From Nematostella vectensis (taxonomy: Eukaryota > Cnidaria > Anthozoa > Actiniaria > Edwardsiidae): 64,000 nucleotides of DNA. The translations under genes and the position numbers were made by a program. The DNA lies in NCBI RefSeq assembly GCF_932526225.1, contig NC_064047.1, positions 13,836,460 through 13,900,459 on the forward strand, given 5' to 3'. Below, piece after piece: positions 30,488-44,099 of this stretch; within the stretch, counting starts at the first letter, position 1, and each line of letters begins with the position of its first letter. The notes beneath the pieces are model-generated. The model saw nothing but the letters and a program-made list of their open reading frames with translations. It searched no databases and was not told where the DNA came from.

Positions 30488-31322
30488 CAATACACCAAAA
30501 ACTGGTATTCGACTCTGCCATATTTTCGTGTTTACAGCTAAATTCGTTTTTGCGCGACCTCGTCAGATCCAAGATCCTTGTCTCGTTTGGGAATAGCGCG
30601 TAGTCAATCAACACCTGACCTCGGGTAGTAGCCGTCGCATCGATATAGGTTTTCAAGGAAAATCGAACTGAGTTTAGCAGGCTTTGCAGATAACATATCC
30701 CCGGGTCAGTTTATTAGCTAGGTGAGTTCTCGGAGTTTAATTCTGCATACAATGCGTGAAAAAGATTCGACGAAATTCTAGAATTGTAGTATAATTTTGC
30801 ATAAAAGTGTTTCACCTTGGCTTAGTTCCATCATTGTTTTTTAGCTCTAATCATCATTCTAAAAATTTAAAAAGGAAATAAAACAGTCATTACCCGTACA
30901 CACTAGTTAACTCATGTTGATCTCACCGTCTTAATGAATCGAATACCAGTTTTGCAGAGAAGCACCGTAAAATTTAGGCAGAAAAAGAACTAGGTTACAG
31001 TAGATATAGGAGAGGCCTTTGAAATCTTTGAGGTTCGAAGCGAAATTATCCCTCGCATAGTCCTGATGGTTCTATTTTCTTGCCGTAGTTTGTGATCGCG
31101 ACGCTACTGTGAATTTACCATTCCACGAATGATTTACATAGACCCGCCCCCAAAGTTTGATTGACTACGCGCTATTCCCAAACGAGACAAAGATATTGAA
31201 TGCGCAAGGGTCGCTCAACAACGAATTTAGCTTTAATAAGACTTCTTCAGCTTGCCCTGAAGAAGCCTTATTCGAGACAAAAAAATTGGCAGAGTCGAAT
31301 ACCAGTTTTTGGTGTATTGGAG
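30488..31322. mobile_element. 830-bp inverted-repeat (MITE-like) element
   Basis: Left end caatacaccaaaaactggta plus ttcgactctgcca at 30488; the inverse ends at 31322. Inner parts of the arms also match: gtctcgtttgggaatagcgc plus gtagtcaatca at 30580-30611 and its inverse at 31158-31190. The right arm has an extra hairpin (cttcttcagcttgccctgaa, near 31242). No ORF. Non-autonomous element or snap-back repeat. Confidence 0.65.
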
Positions 31323-34300
31323 AGACAGAATGAAATAAGACTTCTTCAGTCATATATAGATTTAGGCACTGCCTAAAAGCGGAGCCATCTAAGGCATCAC
31401 TGACAGTGCTAAAATGCTAACTTCTAATTTCAAACCAAACCCTTTCATTGATCTATGTTTGGGATAGAGAGGAAGGAAAGAATATCAATTGACTAAAAAA
31501 TAGTCGACGGGGGAGGAGATATAAAGGGAATTGACTCAACTTGAAAGGTTTGTTGAAAAAAATATAACAGTAATGAAAATAATTTGATTGAGCATTTCTT
31601 GACATTTCCCCTTTCCCATTATCTTAACCCTTTCATCACCACAGGCCTCTAAAGAGGCCATGTCTATGCTATCCAAGCTATGTGAACAGAATTCTATTAT
31701 TGAAAAAGAACAAGGTTGTTGCTAGTGTTATAAAGTTTAAGTATCTTGCCCTAAAAAACCCTTCCCTTAATAAAAGTTTCATTAATGTACATTTGTAAAG
31801 CTACATTCTGACAAGCTTTGTTCTTGCGAAGAACAAGTAATGGATGAAACAGGATTTCAAAGATAGAATATAGTGTCAGACACAATTTTAGATAAGATGC
31901 AATACTGAAGTTTTAATGTACCATTTTAAGTGGTGATTTTCCATCCCCATGGGAATTAATATGTACAAATATACATCCAGTAAATGCGTTATATTTTGGT
32001 GTTTTTAGAAACCCTGGATACAACCATTCCAATGAAATAAATTTAAACCTTTAAAATAAATGTAATGGAAAAGGAAAGGAAATCCTAAAAAGAAGATATA
32101 AGTGAAAGTACTAAATGAAAATTTCTAATTTAAAAATCAAATCTGTTTATTAATTTATTTTTGGTGTAGAGGGGAAATAGCAAAGAGCATCAATCGCATA
32201 AAAATAGTCACAGGCAGAAAGAAAGGAAGAAATGACTCTTCTTTGAATATTTGAAAAGAAAATATAATAACAATAATGTGATAATTATATTCAGTACTTT
32301 CCTAAAATATCCCCTTTCCCATTATCTTTAGGTTAATAGAAAACTGTTTCCGTTACAGATTTATTATTTAAAAAAGCAAAATTATGTTTTTAGTTTTATA
32401 TAATATAGGTATCTTGTTCTAAAAAAAACCTATTGAGTGTGTACTGCTGAATCACATAGTAATGCCCTAGTCATTTGAGCCCCTTCCCTTATGGTCCTGG
32501 GGAAGTCAGGGGTTAATGTGGGGTTTTAGATTACTTTTTAACCAGAATATGTCAAGAGAGGTGGTGGTATTGACTGTTTTTGGCTCTTAACTTGGAAACA
32601 GGCTTTTATTAAAGTCTAATCCCCCACCCTTTCCTGGGACCATGTGTGTGGGGGTATCAAATGACTAGTGAATAAGAACTCCCTACTGTCTTTCAGACAT
32701 GTCTTTCAAGACATGGTTTTCAATTCTCATGTCTTCCAGTCTTTAGCATTCATCTTGGCCCTCAGGTAGTCCCTGGTTCATAAAAGAGTAACATTTCTTT
32801 CAAAACAATCTTTTCATCAAGACATTTATAATCTGACTAATTTCCACAAATATTTGAAATAATAATAATAAACACATGAGATGTAAGATTCAGACAATAA
32901 CAATACATATTGGCAACAGGGGTTGAATTTTGTTTTGTTTTTATCCTCGGTAAGGAAAATTTCTCTTGTAAGTTGAAAAAGTTGCTGTATCTTCTAAGGA
33001 TATGTATCTTCTAAGGACTAAGAGCACAGGGTATAAAGACAAGAACGGTCTTCTTTACCAGTATATGACAAATGCAACACGATAATGGTTAGCCTTTATG
33101 AAATATTTCAACAAAATCAAGAATAAAGATAGAACAAAGAATGTCAAAACAAAAGGTGTTATGCTCATTCTCAAAGCAAACAAAAAGGACAACAAAAAGC
33201 CCAATAACTGTCATATCCTCAAAAGACAAAAGAAATCGTCGTCTGAAACTCACCTTGCATTTTGTCGCTTTCTTGTGGTTTTGTTCGCTTTTTAATTACT
33301 TACTTAAATTTACTAGCAAAAAACAGACATATCCTTACATAAATCTTGGCGTGAATGAATGTTAGTAGATCTCCTCTAGTTGACTTTATCCTTAAGTCAC
33401 AAAAATGCAAAAAGTATAATCAAAAAATGCAAAATGCAAAAAGTATAATCAATGCATGACAAGAACTTTTCCCTTGCTCCGTGCTTGTATTTAGCCGCCA
33501 TTACGGGGCCGAGTGAGGTCTGGGAGTTGCGCGGCTGACTGACTGGCTGGCTGGCGAGTGACACCACAGGGTACCCGCGCAATGACCACAAAACCATGTC
33601 GCATAGTTATACCATATTTCTATACCTAAGGAGCTCCGGCTCCGCTATAATACTTATTGACTTCCTTACTATGAAATAACACCCAGCTTATCAACAAAAT
33701 TAATTTCACATTGCCTGATTTGACTTTAGATCATTTTTTAGAGTGATCACTTCACCTTCAGTCGCTTGCTCAAAATTCATGATCAACTGTTTTTCGAATT
33801 AAAAAACAATTTTCTTTGAAAATAAAATGCTAGATAATAATAACAAACACTGATCATAACAGATAGTTGCATTTAGCTTTGGGTGGGCTGTAAAGCAGCG
33901 AGAGTTTTATTGATTAATCCATAAATCTATGGCAATTACGGTCAATTTTTCCCCTTCACAGAGAAAAGATTTGTGACATTCCTACTTTGAATAGGTGTCC
34001 ATCATCAAGCACCTTCATAAAATCTTTTTTATAAGAACGTCCAGCCTGAGATTTCACCAATTTTTTTTAACTTGCTAAGAACATGCCAAGGCTCAGATAG
34101 CAGAAAAAAAATCTTTTTGAGTCCTGGTGTGTTCTAAAATTTAGAATCAAATTGTGTTCATAATAAGAACCCTTATTATTGCTATTGATCATTAGTGTAA
34201 TTCACTTCCTTATAATTCATTGGGTATTATATTCTTATATACATTTAAATTTAAGACAATGTCCCAAAAATAAGAACCCCCTCCCTCAATTTAAAATTAG

Positions 34301-34358
34301 ACGTTCTTATAAAAAATCAGTTTAAACTAATTTTTTAGCTGTTGTTTTATTTCTCATT
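31323..34358. other. AT-rich region between the two TRIM loci
   Basis: No gene recognised. Two diverged copies of one sequence are visible at about 31425-31780 and 32120-32440 (sharing cccctttcccattatctt and ggtatcttg-ctaaaaa phrases). Short repeats of aaaatgcaaaaagtataatc occur at 33401-33450. Confidence 0.5.
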
Positions 34359-37300
34359 GTACTTCATGGTATGTCCATATTGTATCCTTCTCCTTGTATT
34401 GAGCGATAACGAATTGGAAAACTAATCTTATGAAATACTTGCCTCGGGATAATCACGAGTATGTCTAGATAAGGAGATAAGTGTAATTAAGTAAAAATTT
34501 GGGGTAAACATCAATAGAAAAATACTTAAACAGGAGGCAATTCCCTAAAAACAACGATAGAGGCAAACATGAAAGTTGTCAATGTTCTCGACGTCACGTT
34601 GGATCTCGGGAACCAATCGTCCACAGAGAAAGTAATCACCCTAACAACCTTATCAAGAACATTTCAATGCGGGTAAATAAACGCTTTCGCGAGATCTCTT
34701 CATCTGCAGAATGCTGAACAGAGCGGTGCCGGGATACCAACATGTGCTCGGCCTCAGTGGATACCAGCACCGCCTGCAGTTCCAACGCCCAAAGACCCAG
34801 CAATAGGCAGAAACTGGAAATCACCCGTAAATCTGAGCGATGCAGCTACAACTACACACTTAAAAAGTTTGTAAATGCGCAAAAAGGGGACCCAGAGAAA
34901 CCTGGAAATAGCCTGTAAATAGTCTGCAAACCTTTGGGATGGAACTAAAGCTTCCCATTGCATAGATTTCCAGACTATTTTCAGGGTTTTCTGGGTCCCG
35001 TTTTAGCGCATGCTCTTGGTATCATTTCTCCGAATACGGATTATTTCCAGTTTATTTACAGACTATTTAAAGACTTGCTGTCATTGTGAGAAGACTCTAA
35101 ACAATCTACATACTATTTACAGACAAATATGGCAAATCTAGGGTTTAAGAAATATATCTAGTATATATAAACGTCCAATTTTCGGTTAATTTCCCGTGTA
35201 TGTACAGGCTATTTTAATACAATGGAACATGACACAGCTATAAGAGAAATTTACCTTGGCCTTTATAAACTAAGATTGTTTTTGACAAAGAATCCAATAC
35301 TCCTCGTCCACGCCTAAATAAACACCATCCTCTCCATCCATTGTATGAACAGTACCGCTTTCGAACATATGCACGTGTTCGCGAAAATTGCGAACAACGC
35401 AACAGTAGCTGTTACTGTTAGAGAGGATTACAGTTATTCATAATCAGGACACAACTGTATTAGAGAATTTACCTGTATGCTCAGATTCACCAACTGAGAC
35501 TTGGCTTGATACATCAACTGAGATCTTCTTTGACATGGAACTCCAATATTCCTGATCCACTACAAGACGGACTCCACCCTCCATACAAGGCTGATCCACG
35601 GGTTTCTCTGCTAGACTGGATAGCTGGGATAGCACTTCATTCCTGATGGACAAGACATCCACATCATTTGCTTCCCTGCACATTCTCTCAGCAAACTCCA
35701 AACTGCTACGAGCACTTGCAAGTCTCATGGATAGATTCTCTCTCTGGGCAGTCAGCTGCTTCTCTTGCTTTTGACAAGCTGACTCGATCCCTCCTTAAGA
35801 TCAGATCGCATCTTCTCAAGAGCCCCTATCTGCTTATCAATAAACTGATCCAGATTCCTCCTGGTTATAAGTTTATTTTCGTCAAGATGTTGTTGAGCCT
35901 TTTCAACCAATGCCATCGCCTGTTCAATGTCAGTGATTTTTGATGTAACTTTTTTTGCTCTTTCCAATATTTCCTCTTTCTCTCGGGCGATAACATCACT
36001 TGTGAAAAGGTAATCATGATTTTTATGATCAACAACGGTGCAGTCCCGGCAAATTACTTCCTTACAAGATTCGCAAAACAGTTTCAGCACTTCACCTTCA
36101 TGTTTGGTGCAGAAGGAAGCCTTGCTCATTGCAAGTAACTTTCCGCTTTTGATCTCATCAAGACTGAGGATAGTATGGTGTTGCAACGGTCGAAATCTCT
36201 TATGAGCCGAGATACACTGCTCACAGACAAAGTGATCGCACTCGTTACATCTCCCTTGGGCAGGATCGCCACTATCACACATTTGACAAACAGTTTTCTT
36301 CTTGGAGTCTTCAGATGTCAACAAAGGAAGAACAGAGATAATACTATTGATCATAAAGTTCACCTTCAAACTCGAAACATCAGCCGGGGAAATCTAAGAG
36401 AAAAAAAACAGGTTTAATAAAATTCGCATATCACCATTTAAAAATCAAAAGGGAGGAACATTTTAGATCAGCCTTATTGTGGTCTATACTAAGCTGGATT
36501 GTATTAATAAAATAATTATTTTTTATCATTAAACTGTTTAATACTCATAAACTTTTAAAAGAATGGATATAAATTTCTTGTGGAAAGGATTCAAGTTCAC
36601 AGTGATTCGTACATATTTAGGGAAAGTTCATTTATTATCCCGAGGGGGGGTGGGGGTGGGGGTTCGTGAGGATTTTGATAAAAGTAAGGAAAAAAAATAG
36701 TTGCCCCCCCCCCTTCAGGTGGAACAAAATTTTCCATGCCCCCCCTTATGCCCCGCCCCTCGAAAAAACCCGAAGAAAGAAGGAGCAAAGAAGAGAACGG
36801 CAACGACAATGTTGAAGGAACGCGAGCAAGGAATTCGCTGAAAACATTAATTCGGAAAAAGTGAAGGCACTTAATTTCTAGAATGTGCGAATAAATCCAG
36901 GTTGTCAACCTGATAAGGGTTGTTGCTATAATTGACACAGAAGAAGCAAAAAGGCTTTTTGTTCTTCTCCACGCGAGAAAAGCGCAGCAGGAGAAAAAAA
37001 AAAAGAAAGACAGAGAGAGGAAGACAGCTTGTAGCATTAGAGCGTTTTGGTAATGATTTCAAATATGGAACATAAGCATATAGCGGAAACCATGAATAAA
37101 AAAGGTGTATACAGGTTTACATAGCATCGATGAAACGTAGTTTAATACATATCCTTGACTCCTGGATTGTGCATGCCAAATAACTGGCCGCAAACCGAGA
37201 CTCTTTGAAGCAAGAAGTCTGATTTCACACTTGGTCAAATTATTTAGAAGGGACAACACCCAAAGAAATTAGTGACCCCCCTTTTTAAAATCCACACACA

Positions 37301-37711
37301 TTCGGCACCTCCCCCTTTAGACCTCAAAAATTTCTCAAGGCCCCCCCACAGTATCCTCACGCCCCCCCACCACCCCACCCTCGGGATAATAAATGAACTT
37401 TCCCTTAGTTCTCAATTGAAAAGCACTATGTTGTTTAAATCAATTTGTTTGTTGCAGCAAAACGTTTGTTACACAAGTTGTGCCAAGGTCATTTAACTAA
37501 TGGATGTATTTTATGACAGATTACCTGGAATTCCGCCTTACAGAGGGGGCACACAAGTTTTCCTTTCCCTTCAGAGTGCACTGCCAGCTCTTCCAGGCAG
37601 TGCCGACAAAATGAGTGCAAGCAAGGCAGCACTCTAGGATCGTTGAAGTGCTCTATACACAAAGAGCACGTCACCTCATCCTCGAGGCGCCTGCTGGCAG
37701 ATGTTGCCATT
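34359..37711 (-). pseudogene. truncated duplicate of the TRIM/TLDc gene
   Basis: RING exon 37525-37710 and B-box/coiled-coil exon 35473-36393 are near-identical to the first locus, with the same splice sites; the region of exon 3 is also present at about 35275-35400. In the coiled coil near 35781-35796 one base is missing relative to the first copy, splitting the frame. Homology begins at 34359, before the TLDc exons would appear, and no TLDc sequence is found. Intron 1 has been enlarged by G-rich and other insertions at 36400-37490. The gene can at most make a RING/B-box protein truncated in the coiled coil. Confidence 0.75.
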
Positions 37712-40080
37712 TCTTCAAGAAAAAACTAGAAGAGCATAAGAAAATGGTTATTCCATTGCTACTCATATCAGCACTACAAACACTATCAATATCCCTGAGA
37801 ATTCTCTTATTTCTGTGATGATATAAACAACTATGAATTATCAGCGCTGGAGAAGTTGCAGTCCAAAGCAGTTTTGGGGTAGGTATTAGATGTTTATTTT
37901 ATTGTATTATTTTCGCGATTTTGGTGCAAAAATCAAACAAAACAATTGGGATTAAAATGTGCTTTCATGTTCAGAACTGTAACAGAAACATACGTGAGCT
38001 TATTAAATTTTAAAGCATCCCAATTTTCATAAAACTAAACTTTCCCATCACTTTATTTTCACGAAATTGTTAAAATCGCAAAATTAAGGTGACCCGAAAA
38101 TAAACAAGAGAGTGGTGGAAACAATATTTTACGAGTGGGCGCAGTGAACAATCTTGTTGACAATTTTCAGCACCGGGGGGGTGGGGGGGGGAGGAGGGTG
38201 TAACACACATTAGGGACCTTCCCTAATGAGTTGAACCTTCTTTTTTATATTGAACCATGAATCACCCTAAATGGTAGAAGAAAAGCTGTCCTTCAAACAG
38301 TGGAATGTTTGGTAATTAACATGTCTTTCTCTCGCCGGGTGTCACAAACTGTGCGCGAAAAAAAGGCCTCACGGATTTTGTGTATTTGTCAGTTTATTGG
38401 CTATGGACCCAACGCTTTTAGAATACACCAACTAGAGGTCTATCACAAATCATGCATTCCGATTGGCTGAGCTACTAATGGTCTATTAGTGATAGACGAT
38501 GAGTAGAGAAATTCTTGGGAAAAAGGCGGCTGAATCGCGATTTGACGAAGTTAGCGACGACTTAAGGGACGTCCCTGCTTCAATAAACTATAAAGCAAGT
38601 CAGAAGAAAAAGAACCAAGGAAAGATAGAACTGGAAGACACAAATGCACACGCCAATCAATCGGCGCAAACGACAGTCGAATTTTCCATTTCGTGTATGT
38701 ATTTCTATACAGGACCCGAAATGATCCCAGGACCCGAAACGATCCCCAAAAGTTCCCCAACTGATCCCGGGACCCGAAACGATCCCCAAGAGTCCCCGAA
38801 ATGAACCCCAAGGAATTGCAGTAATGGACAACAAAAGGAATGTGTAAGGATTGGCTTTCAGTTTTAAAAACAATTGAAACATTTAGCTTTATTTATGTTA
38901 TTAAAAGGAAATTTACATTAACTAAAACTATAGTATTAAGATATTAATATACGACTGCGGGGGAAATACAGTGGTTGAGTCAGAAATTGGGGTCAACTAA
39001 CAATTCCTGTGATAGTAATTTGAAGAACACGGTGTGGATAAAAATTATTTTTACATAAAAAGCCAAAAAGAAAGGATAGGACATGCTGCTTTTCATGGGA
39101 AGCGAAATGGGTTAAGATTATTTTTTTGCATGTTTTTATTCGGCGAATGAAAGACCTATCCTATCATGAGATCATGCTGGGGTGTACGCACGACTACATG
39201 AGGAAATTCAAAACTCACATAATATTGCTTTCAACAAATGCCACATCCTCTTAATATTTTGCATCGGTAGTAGATGGGTTGTTTGTTCGAGTGTATTACT
39301 CAGTGTGCTTTTGTCGTCTCATCTTCTCGGCCAAACCGGCTGCCTAAATATAATGTGTCGGTAAATATTCGCTCGTGTAAACAAGAATTTCGTGGTGAAA
39401 TACATGTTTGGTTGTCAAATGAATATTAATTTTTAGGGGTGATGTTTACCGGAAATGAGAGTCATGTGTCGGAACCGCAAAATGTTTAGAGTGTGATGGA
39501 AGGTCGAGAGTTTGGTTGATCTGAGCAAAGCTGTGCTATGTTTATGCTGTATTCCTTTCAGTAGCAATTGAAAGTTGTGTATTTGTTTTGGACTCTGTTT
39601 ATGTGTTTAACGCCGGGCAATGTAATAAATAGAAGTATTGTATTGGAATTTAATATTTTTAAGTCACGTTGTTTAGAAATTGAGTCGCTGTTAACCCTTA
39701 ATTATGCTTCAAGAATTGCAAGTATTTCTTCTGCTTTCCCTTTGTCCATTACCGCAATTCCTTGGGGTTAATTTTGCAGAATGGAAGCCAATCAGAGTTA
39801 ATTTATCCAAGAAAAGAAATAAAGATGAGCTTAATCGCTGTCTCCAAGTATTTTATGCTTTGGTTCGGCAAAAGAATGGCAAATACAATGGTTTATTTGC
39901 AAAGAAACTTAGGACAGCTCGCATACTACTAAACCGTGCTTTCTAATTCGGCCTTAATTAAGCTGCTTAGTGAGGCGGCACCGAGCTTGGCTAGTCAGTA
40001 AAGGCTGACTTCGACAGCACGATTCAGTCGCATGCGACCTGTCTACGACATGTCTTAGCCCTGAATAAACACTACGACTT
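37712..40080. other. non-coding region with short repeats
   Basis: No gene recognised. 38710-38805 has five phrases of ggacccgaaacgatcccc type. A 35-bp inverted pair (aaccccaaggaattgcagta at 38812 and its inverse near 39735-39768) encloses about 950 bp, possibly a small inverted-repeat element. Confidence 0.5.
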
Positions 40081-40827
40081 TTTCAGTCGAGCATCGTAGC
40101 CGAGTCGTAGGTTGATTTACACGACCCGAGTTGTAGATGTGTTGCGGGCAGTCGCATACAACTAAATCGTGCTGTTTAGATCAGCCTTAATAAATCAAGT
40201 ATAGATTGCCAATTAGACATGCGAAATACAAGTCTTTGGGAAAAAAGTAGGTTAAACATAATCATTTCGAATTCCTCGAATGTTTCGTAAATCGAATCGA
40301 AAGCGGAAGTGAAACTCATTTCATGTCACCTCTTCAGCTTTATCACGCCGAAGACAAATGAATAGATTCACTTTTAGACGCCTTACAAATAAAGGAACAG
40401 CTAATAGCTAAAATAGGGTGGAAAACGCGATATAAATACCTGTTTCTTGTCGAAATCTTCTCAGACGAATCCTAACTTTCAATGGAAGCGTCTGATCAAC
40501 CCTTCGGGAAAGACGCAAAGGGATCTAGACCCTAGTCCCCCACGCAGTCACTCAGACCGCCCCCTGTCACGCAAGGCGAGCTCAGCAGTCACATGCGGAA
40601 CCAAACAAAACAGAAGGAAACAGCGATGACTTTGATCGCGAAGAATTCTGCATCTCAGATAAGGCTCAATATTTTCTAGTCTTTCTAGACTCGATTATTT
40701 AGCTCAGTAGACATTGGACTCAGGCGCATTACGAGACACAGATCCCCCAGAGGTCAGAGCGGTCGCGTGATGCTTGGACAGGCCCTACACAAGCCCCTTG
40801 AGCCTGAATTATTCTATTTTCTATTAC

Positions 40828-41062
40828 TATATGGTTGCCAGGGCGCTAAGACAAGCATTTACTGTCTATGGTTGCCAGGGCGCTAAGACGAGCATCTGTC
40901 TATGGTTGCCAGGGCGCTAAGACAAGCATTTACTGTCTATGGTTGCCAAGGCGCTAAGACGAGCATTTACTGTCTATGGTTGCCAAGGCGCTAAGACAAG
41001 CATTTACTGTCTATGGTTGCCAGGGCGCTAAGACGAGCATTATGGAGGGATATGGTTGCCAG
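40828..41062 (+). repeat. 37-bp minisatellite
   Basis: Six units of tatggttgccagggcgctaa plus gacaagcatttactgtc in the first duplicated unit; three units at 42126-42240 in the second. Confidence 0.9.
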
Positions 41063-41331
41063 GTGCTCATTATCAATAAGTGAACCTTTTGTGTCTTTAT
41101 TGAAAATACTATAGGATTTTTTTTTATAAAAGACGGTCCCTCTGTTTAATCAACTCCATTTCCCTGGTTCTACATCCGCTTGGACATGAAAGAGCAGCGT
41201 TTCTGAATATATTTTGCAGTTTTATCTGTAGATAGCACAAATCAAACTTAAATAAAAGGGAAGCTATTGAGCCATTGCATTAAATGGCAGCGTGATTGGC
41301 CTTCTCTAACATGAACCTTAATATCTTCAAG

Positions 41332-41370
41332 GTGTTCAACTTCTTAAACAAGAGATGTGAGCGTGCCCTT
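41332..41370 (+). pseudogene. truncated duplicate of the RPL24 exon start
   Basis: Thirteen codons ([13 protein letters not shown]) identical to the start of the exon at 42510, with the same acceptor sequence (atatcttcaag), then an abrupt junction to the start of the next duplicated unit. If used as an acceptor it would lead out of frame or into non-coding sequence. Confidence 0.85.
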
Positions 41371-42509
41371 TTTCAGTCGAGCATCGTAGCCGAGTCGTAG
41401 GTTGATTTACACTTTACGACTCGAGTTGTAGATGTGTTGCGGGCAAGTCGCATACGACTAAATCGTGCTGTTTAGATCAGCCTTAATAAATAAAGTATAG
41501 ATTGCCAATTAGACATGCGAAATACAAGTTTTTGGGAAACAAGTAGGTTAAATATAAACATTTCGAATTCCTCGAATGTTTCGTAAATCGAATCGAAAGC
41601 GGAAGTGAAACTCATTTCATGTCACCTCTTCAGCTTTATCACGCCGAAGACAAATGAATAGATTCACTTTTAGACGCCTTACAAATAAAGGAACAGCTAA
41701 TAGCTAAAATAGGGTGGAAAACGCGATATAAATACCTGTTTCTTGTCGAAATCTTCTCAGACGAATCCTAACTTACAATGGAAGCGTCTGATCAACCCTT
41801 CGGGAAAGACGCAGAGGGATCTAGACCCTAGTCCCCCACGCAGTCAGTCAGACCGCCCCCTGTCACGCAAGGCGAGCTCAGCAGTCACATACGGAACCAA
41901 ACAAAACAGAAGCAAACAGCGTTGACTTTGATCGCGAAGAATTCTGCACCTCAGATAAGGCTAAATATTTTCTAGTCTTCCTAGACTCGATTATTTAGCT
42001 CAGTAGCCATTGGACTCAGGCGCATTACGAGACACAGATCCCCCAGAGGTCAGAGCGGTCGCGTGATGCTTGGACAGGCCCCACACAAGCCCCTTGAGCC
42101 TGAATTATTCTATTTTCTATTACTATATGGTTGCCAGGGCGCTAAGACAAGCATTTACTGTCTATGGTTGCCAGGGCGCTAAGACAAGCATTTACTGTCT
42201 ATGGTTGCCAGGGCGCTAAGACGAGCATTATGGAGGGATATGGTTGCCAGGTGCTCATCAATAAGTGAACCTTTTGTGTCTTTATTGAAAATAATATCAG
42301 ATTTTTTTTATCAAAGACGGTCCCTCTGTTTAATCAACGCCATTTCCCTGGTTCTACATCAGCTTGGACATGAAAGCGCAGCGTTTCTGAATTGCAGTTT
42401 TATCTGTAGATAGCACAAATCAAACTTAAATAAAAGGGAAGCTATTGAGCCATTGCATTAAATGGCAGCGTGATTGGCCTTCTCTAACATGAACCTTAAT
42501 ATCTTCAAG

Positions 42510-43747
42510 GTGTTCAACTTCTTAAACAAGAGATGTGAGCGTGCCCTTCTCATGAGACGCAACCCCCGTGAGGTGACCTGGACTGTTCTGTATCGCCGCA
42601 AGCACAAGAAAGGCACCCAGGAGGAAGTGTCCAAGAAGCGCACCCGCCGTAATATCAAGTTCCAGAGGTCTGTACAGGGTGCGTCTCTTGACAACATCCT
42701 CGCCAAGAGAAACCAGAAGCCTGAGGTCCGCAAGGCGCAGAGAGAGCAAGCTATCAGGTGACTAGGTTAACCATGTTTACCCATGTTTAAGGCACATTTT
42801 GCAGTGAACTTATCACATCTTATAAATGGAAGATGGAATATGTATAGCTGATACTGATATTAATAACACAAATTTAATAGAACCTCAGGAAAACAATAGG
42901 CAAAACTTGTGTACCAAACTATTTTTTTTCTTTTCTATAGCAATTTAAAGGTATAGCTTTAGAAATATGTTAAACTCTAATTAATGCTGTAATCAGCTCA
43001 GTAAGAAAACAGGAATGTCTTTAAAGTTAAAATTGAATTTCTTTAGGAAAAAAAATGAAAAAAGCTTTTAAGCTTTAATCATGCTCTACTCTGTCGATAC
43101 AAATATTTCACTCAATGTTTAAATTCCAAAGTGTGTGCATTTTGTCATGTTTTAAAGAATGCAATGCATTATGGGCTAAGGTCATGCTTTTGGACAGTGT
43201 TCTTTGTAAATATAGACCAGAAATAGTTCGAATAGCACACGTTCACAGCTAGGCCAATTCTACTGTTTTCTTTTGGATTTCGATTGTAAGGAATATCTCC
43301 ATTCTGATGACATGCACTCTTTTTCTAGCACTTTATTAAACACATAAAAAAAAGTTGCAAAGGAATAAGCAGAAACATACCTTGATCAGGCTATTTTAGG
43401 AGCAATAATTGGGAACATGCATTTGTTGTTTCGTGATTGTGTACGAGGCCATGCGGTGTCTAGCTACATAGTATCTTATTTCAATATCTCAAGTTAATGC
43501 TTTTGGGCAAAACTATCTACTCTACACTGATTGTCTATCTTTGTGTTTGTTTGGAGACCCAGCATTTCTGTGATGTCTTATTCATACTGGTTGAGACAAG
43601 TCTATGATAAAATCTAATCCAACTGAGAAATGTAGGTTTTAGGTTGTTTATTCGATTGTGTATGCTTTTATCATATTGCTGATTCTGCTTGTGATTGCTC
43701 ACAGGGCAGCTAAAGAGAAGCAGAGAGCAAAGACAGATACAAAGAAG
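42510..43747 (+). CDS. RPL24: 60S ribosomal protein L24, internal exons (partial gene)
   Basis: Exon 42510-42757 follows an acceptor atatcttcaag and encodes [19 protein letters not shown], then [30 protein letters not shown] and [18 protein letters not shown], matching eukaryotic L24 of the large ribosomal subunit closely. The donor is atcag/gtgact. Exon 43705-43747 restores the frame ([15 protein letters not shown]) and ends at aag/gtaact. I did not find the N-terminal exon(s) with the zinc-binding start of L24, nor the usual basic C-terminus ending in GGKR. A good acceptor at 47505 (ctcctttgcag) would give Gln-stop at once. It is either the middle of a functional gene whose other exons I missed or lie elsewhere, or a partial copy. 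The retained intron argues against a retropseudogene. Confidence 0.85.
42758..43704 (+). other. RPL24 intron
   Basis: AT-rich, bounded by gtgact and tgctcacag. No embedded gene or snoRNA that I can support. Confidence 0.6.
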
Positions 43748-44099
43748 GTAACTACAGGGGTCATTTGTGTCACATGTGCTTTGTACCCCTTGTATACGCC
43801 ATGTGCCCACACCCTAATCTGTGTACCCTGTATACCCCACCCAGTTATGCACCCTTCACGCCCACCCCACGATGTGTACCCTCTATACACCTATTTCAAA
43901 TGTGTTGTAACCTGCGGTGGTTCATGGGAAACGCATAGATGACTGAATATTGTATCTGAAAGCCATGTGAGTTTTCATGAGAATGTAAACAAGAATTCTA
44001 CATCTTTTGAAACCTCAATTTTCATTTTATTTAGGCTTCTTTGCACATTTACTTGACACCCAGGAAGCACTGTGGGTTACGATACACAGATTCTCCTAG

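Larger units (their letters stand above)
40081..42548 (+). repeat. tandem duplication of about 1.29 kb ending inside an RPL24 exon
   Basis: Unit 1 is 40081-41370 and unit 2 is 41371-42548. Both start tttcagtcgagcatcgtagc and end in gtgttcaacttcttaaacaa plus gagatgtgagcgtgccctt, the first 39 bases of the RPL24 exon. Unit 2 is about 112 bp shorter, mainly because it has fewer 37-bp minisatellite units. Each unit includes a 60-codon ORF (40447 and 41743) with no recognisable domain. Confidence 0.9.

Noticed and set aside
38499..38804. 101-residue plus-strand ORF
   Set aside because: Its C-terminal part is the ggacccgaaacgatcccc repeat and the N-terminal part matches nothing I know. Probably spurious.
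40447..40629. 60-residue ORF present in both duplicated units (also 41743-41925)
   Set aside because: Its conservation is explained by the recent tandem duplication itself; no domain.
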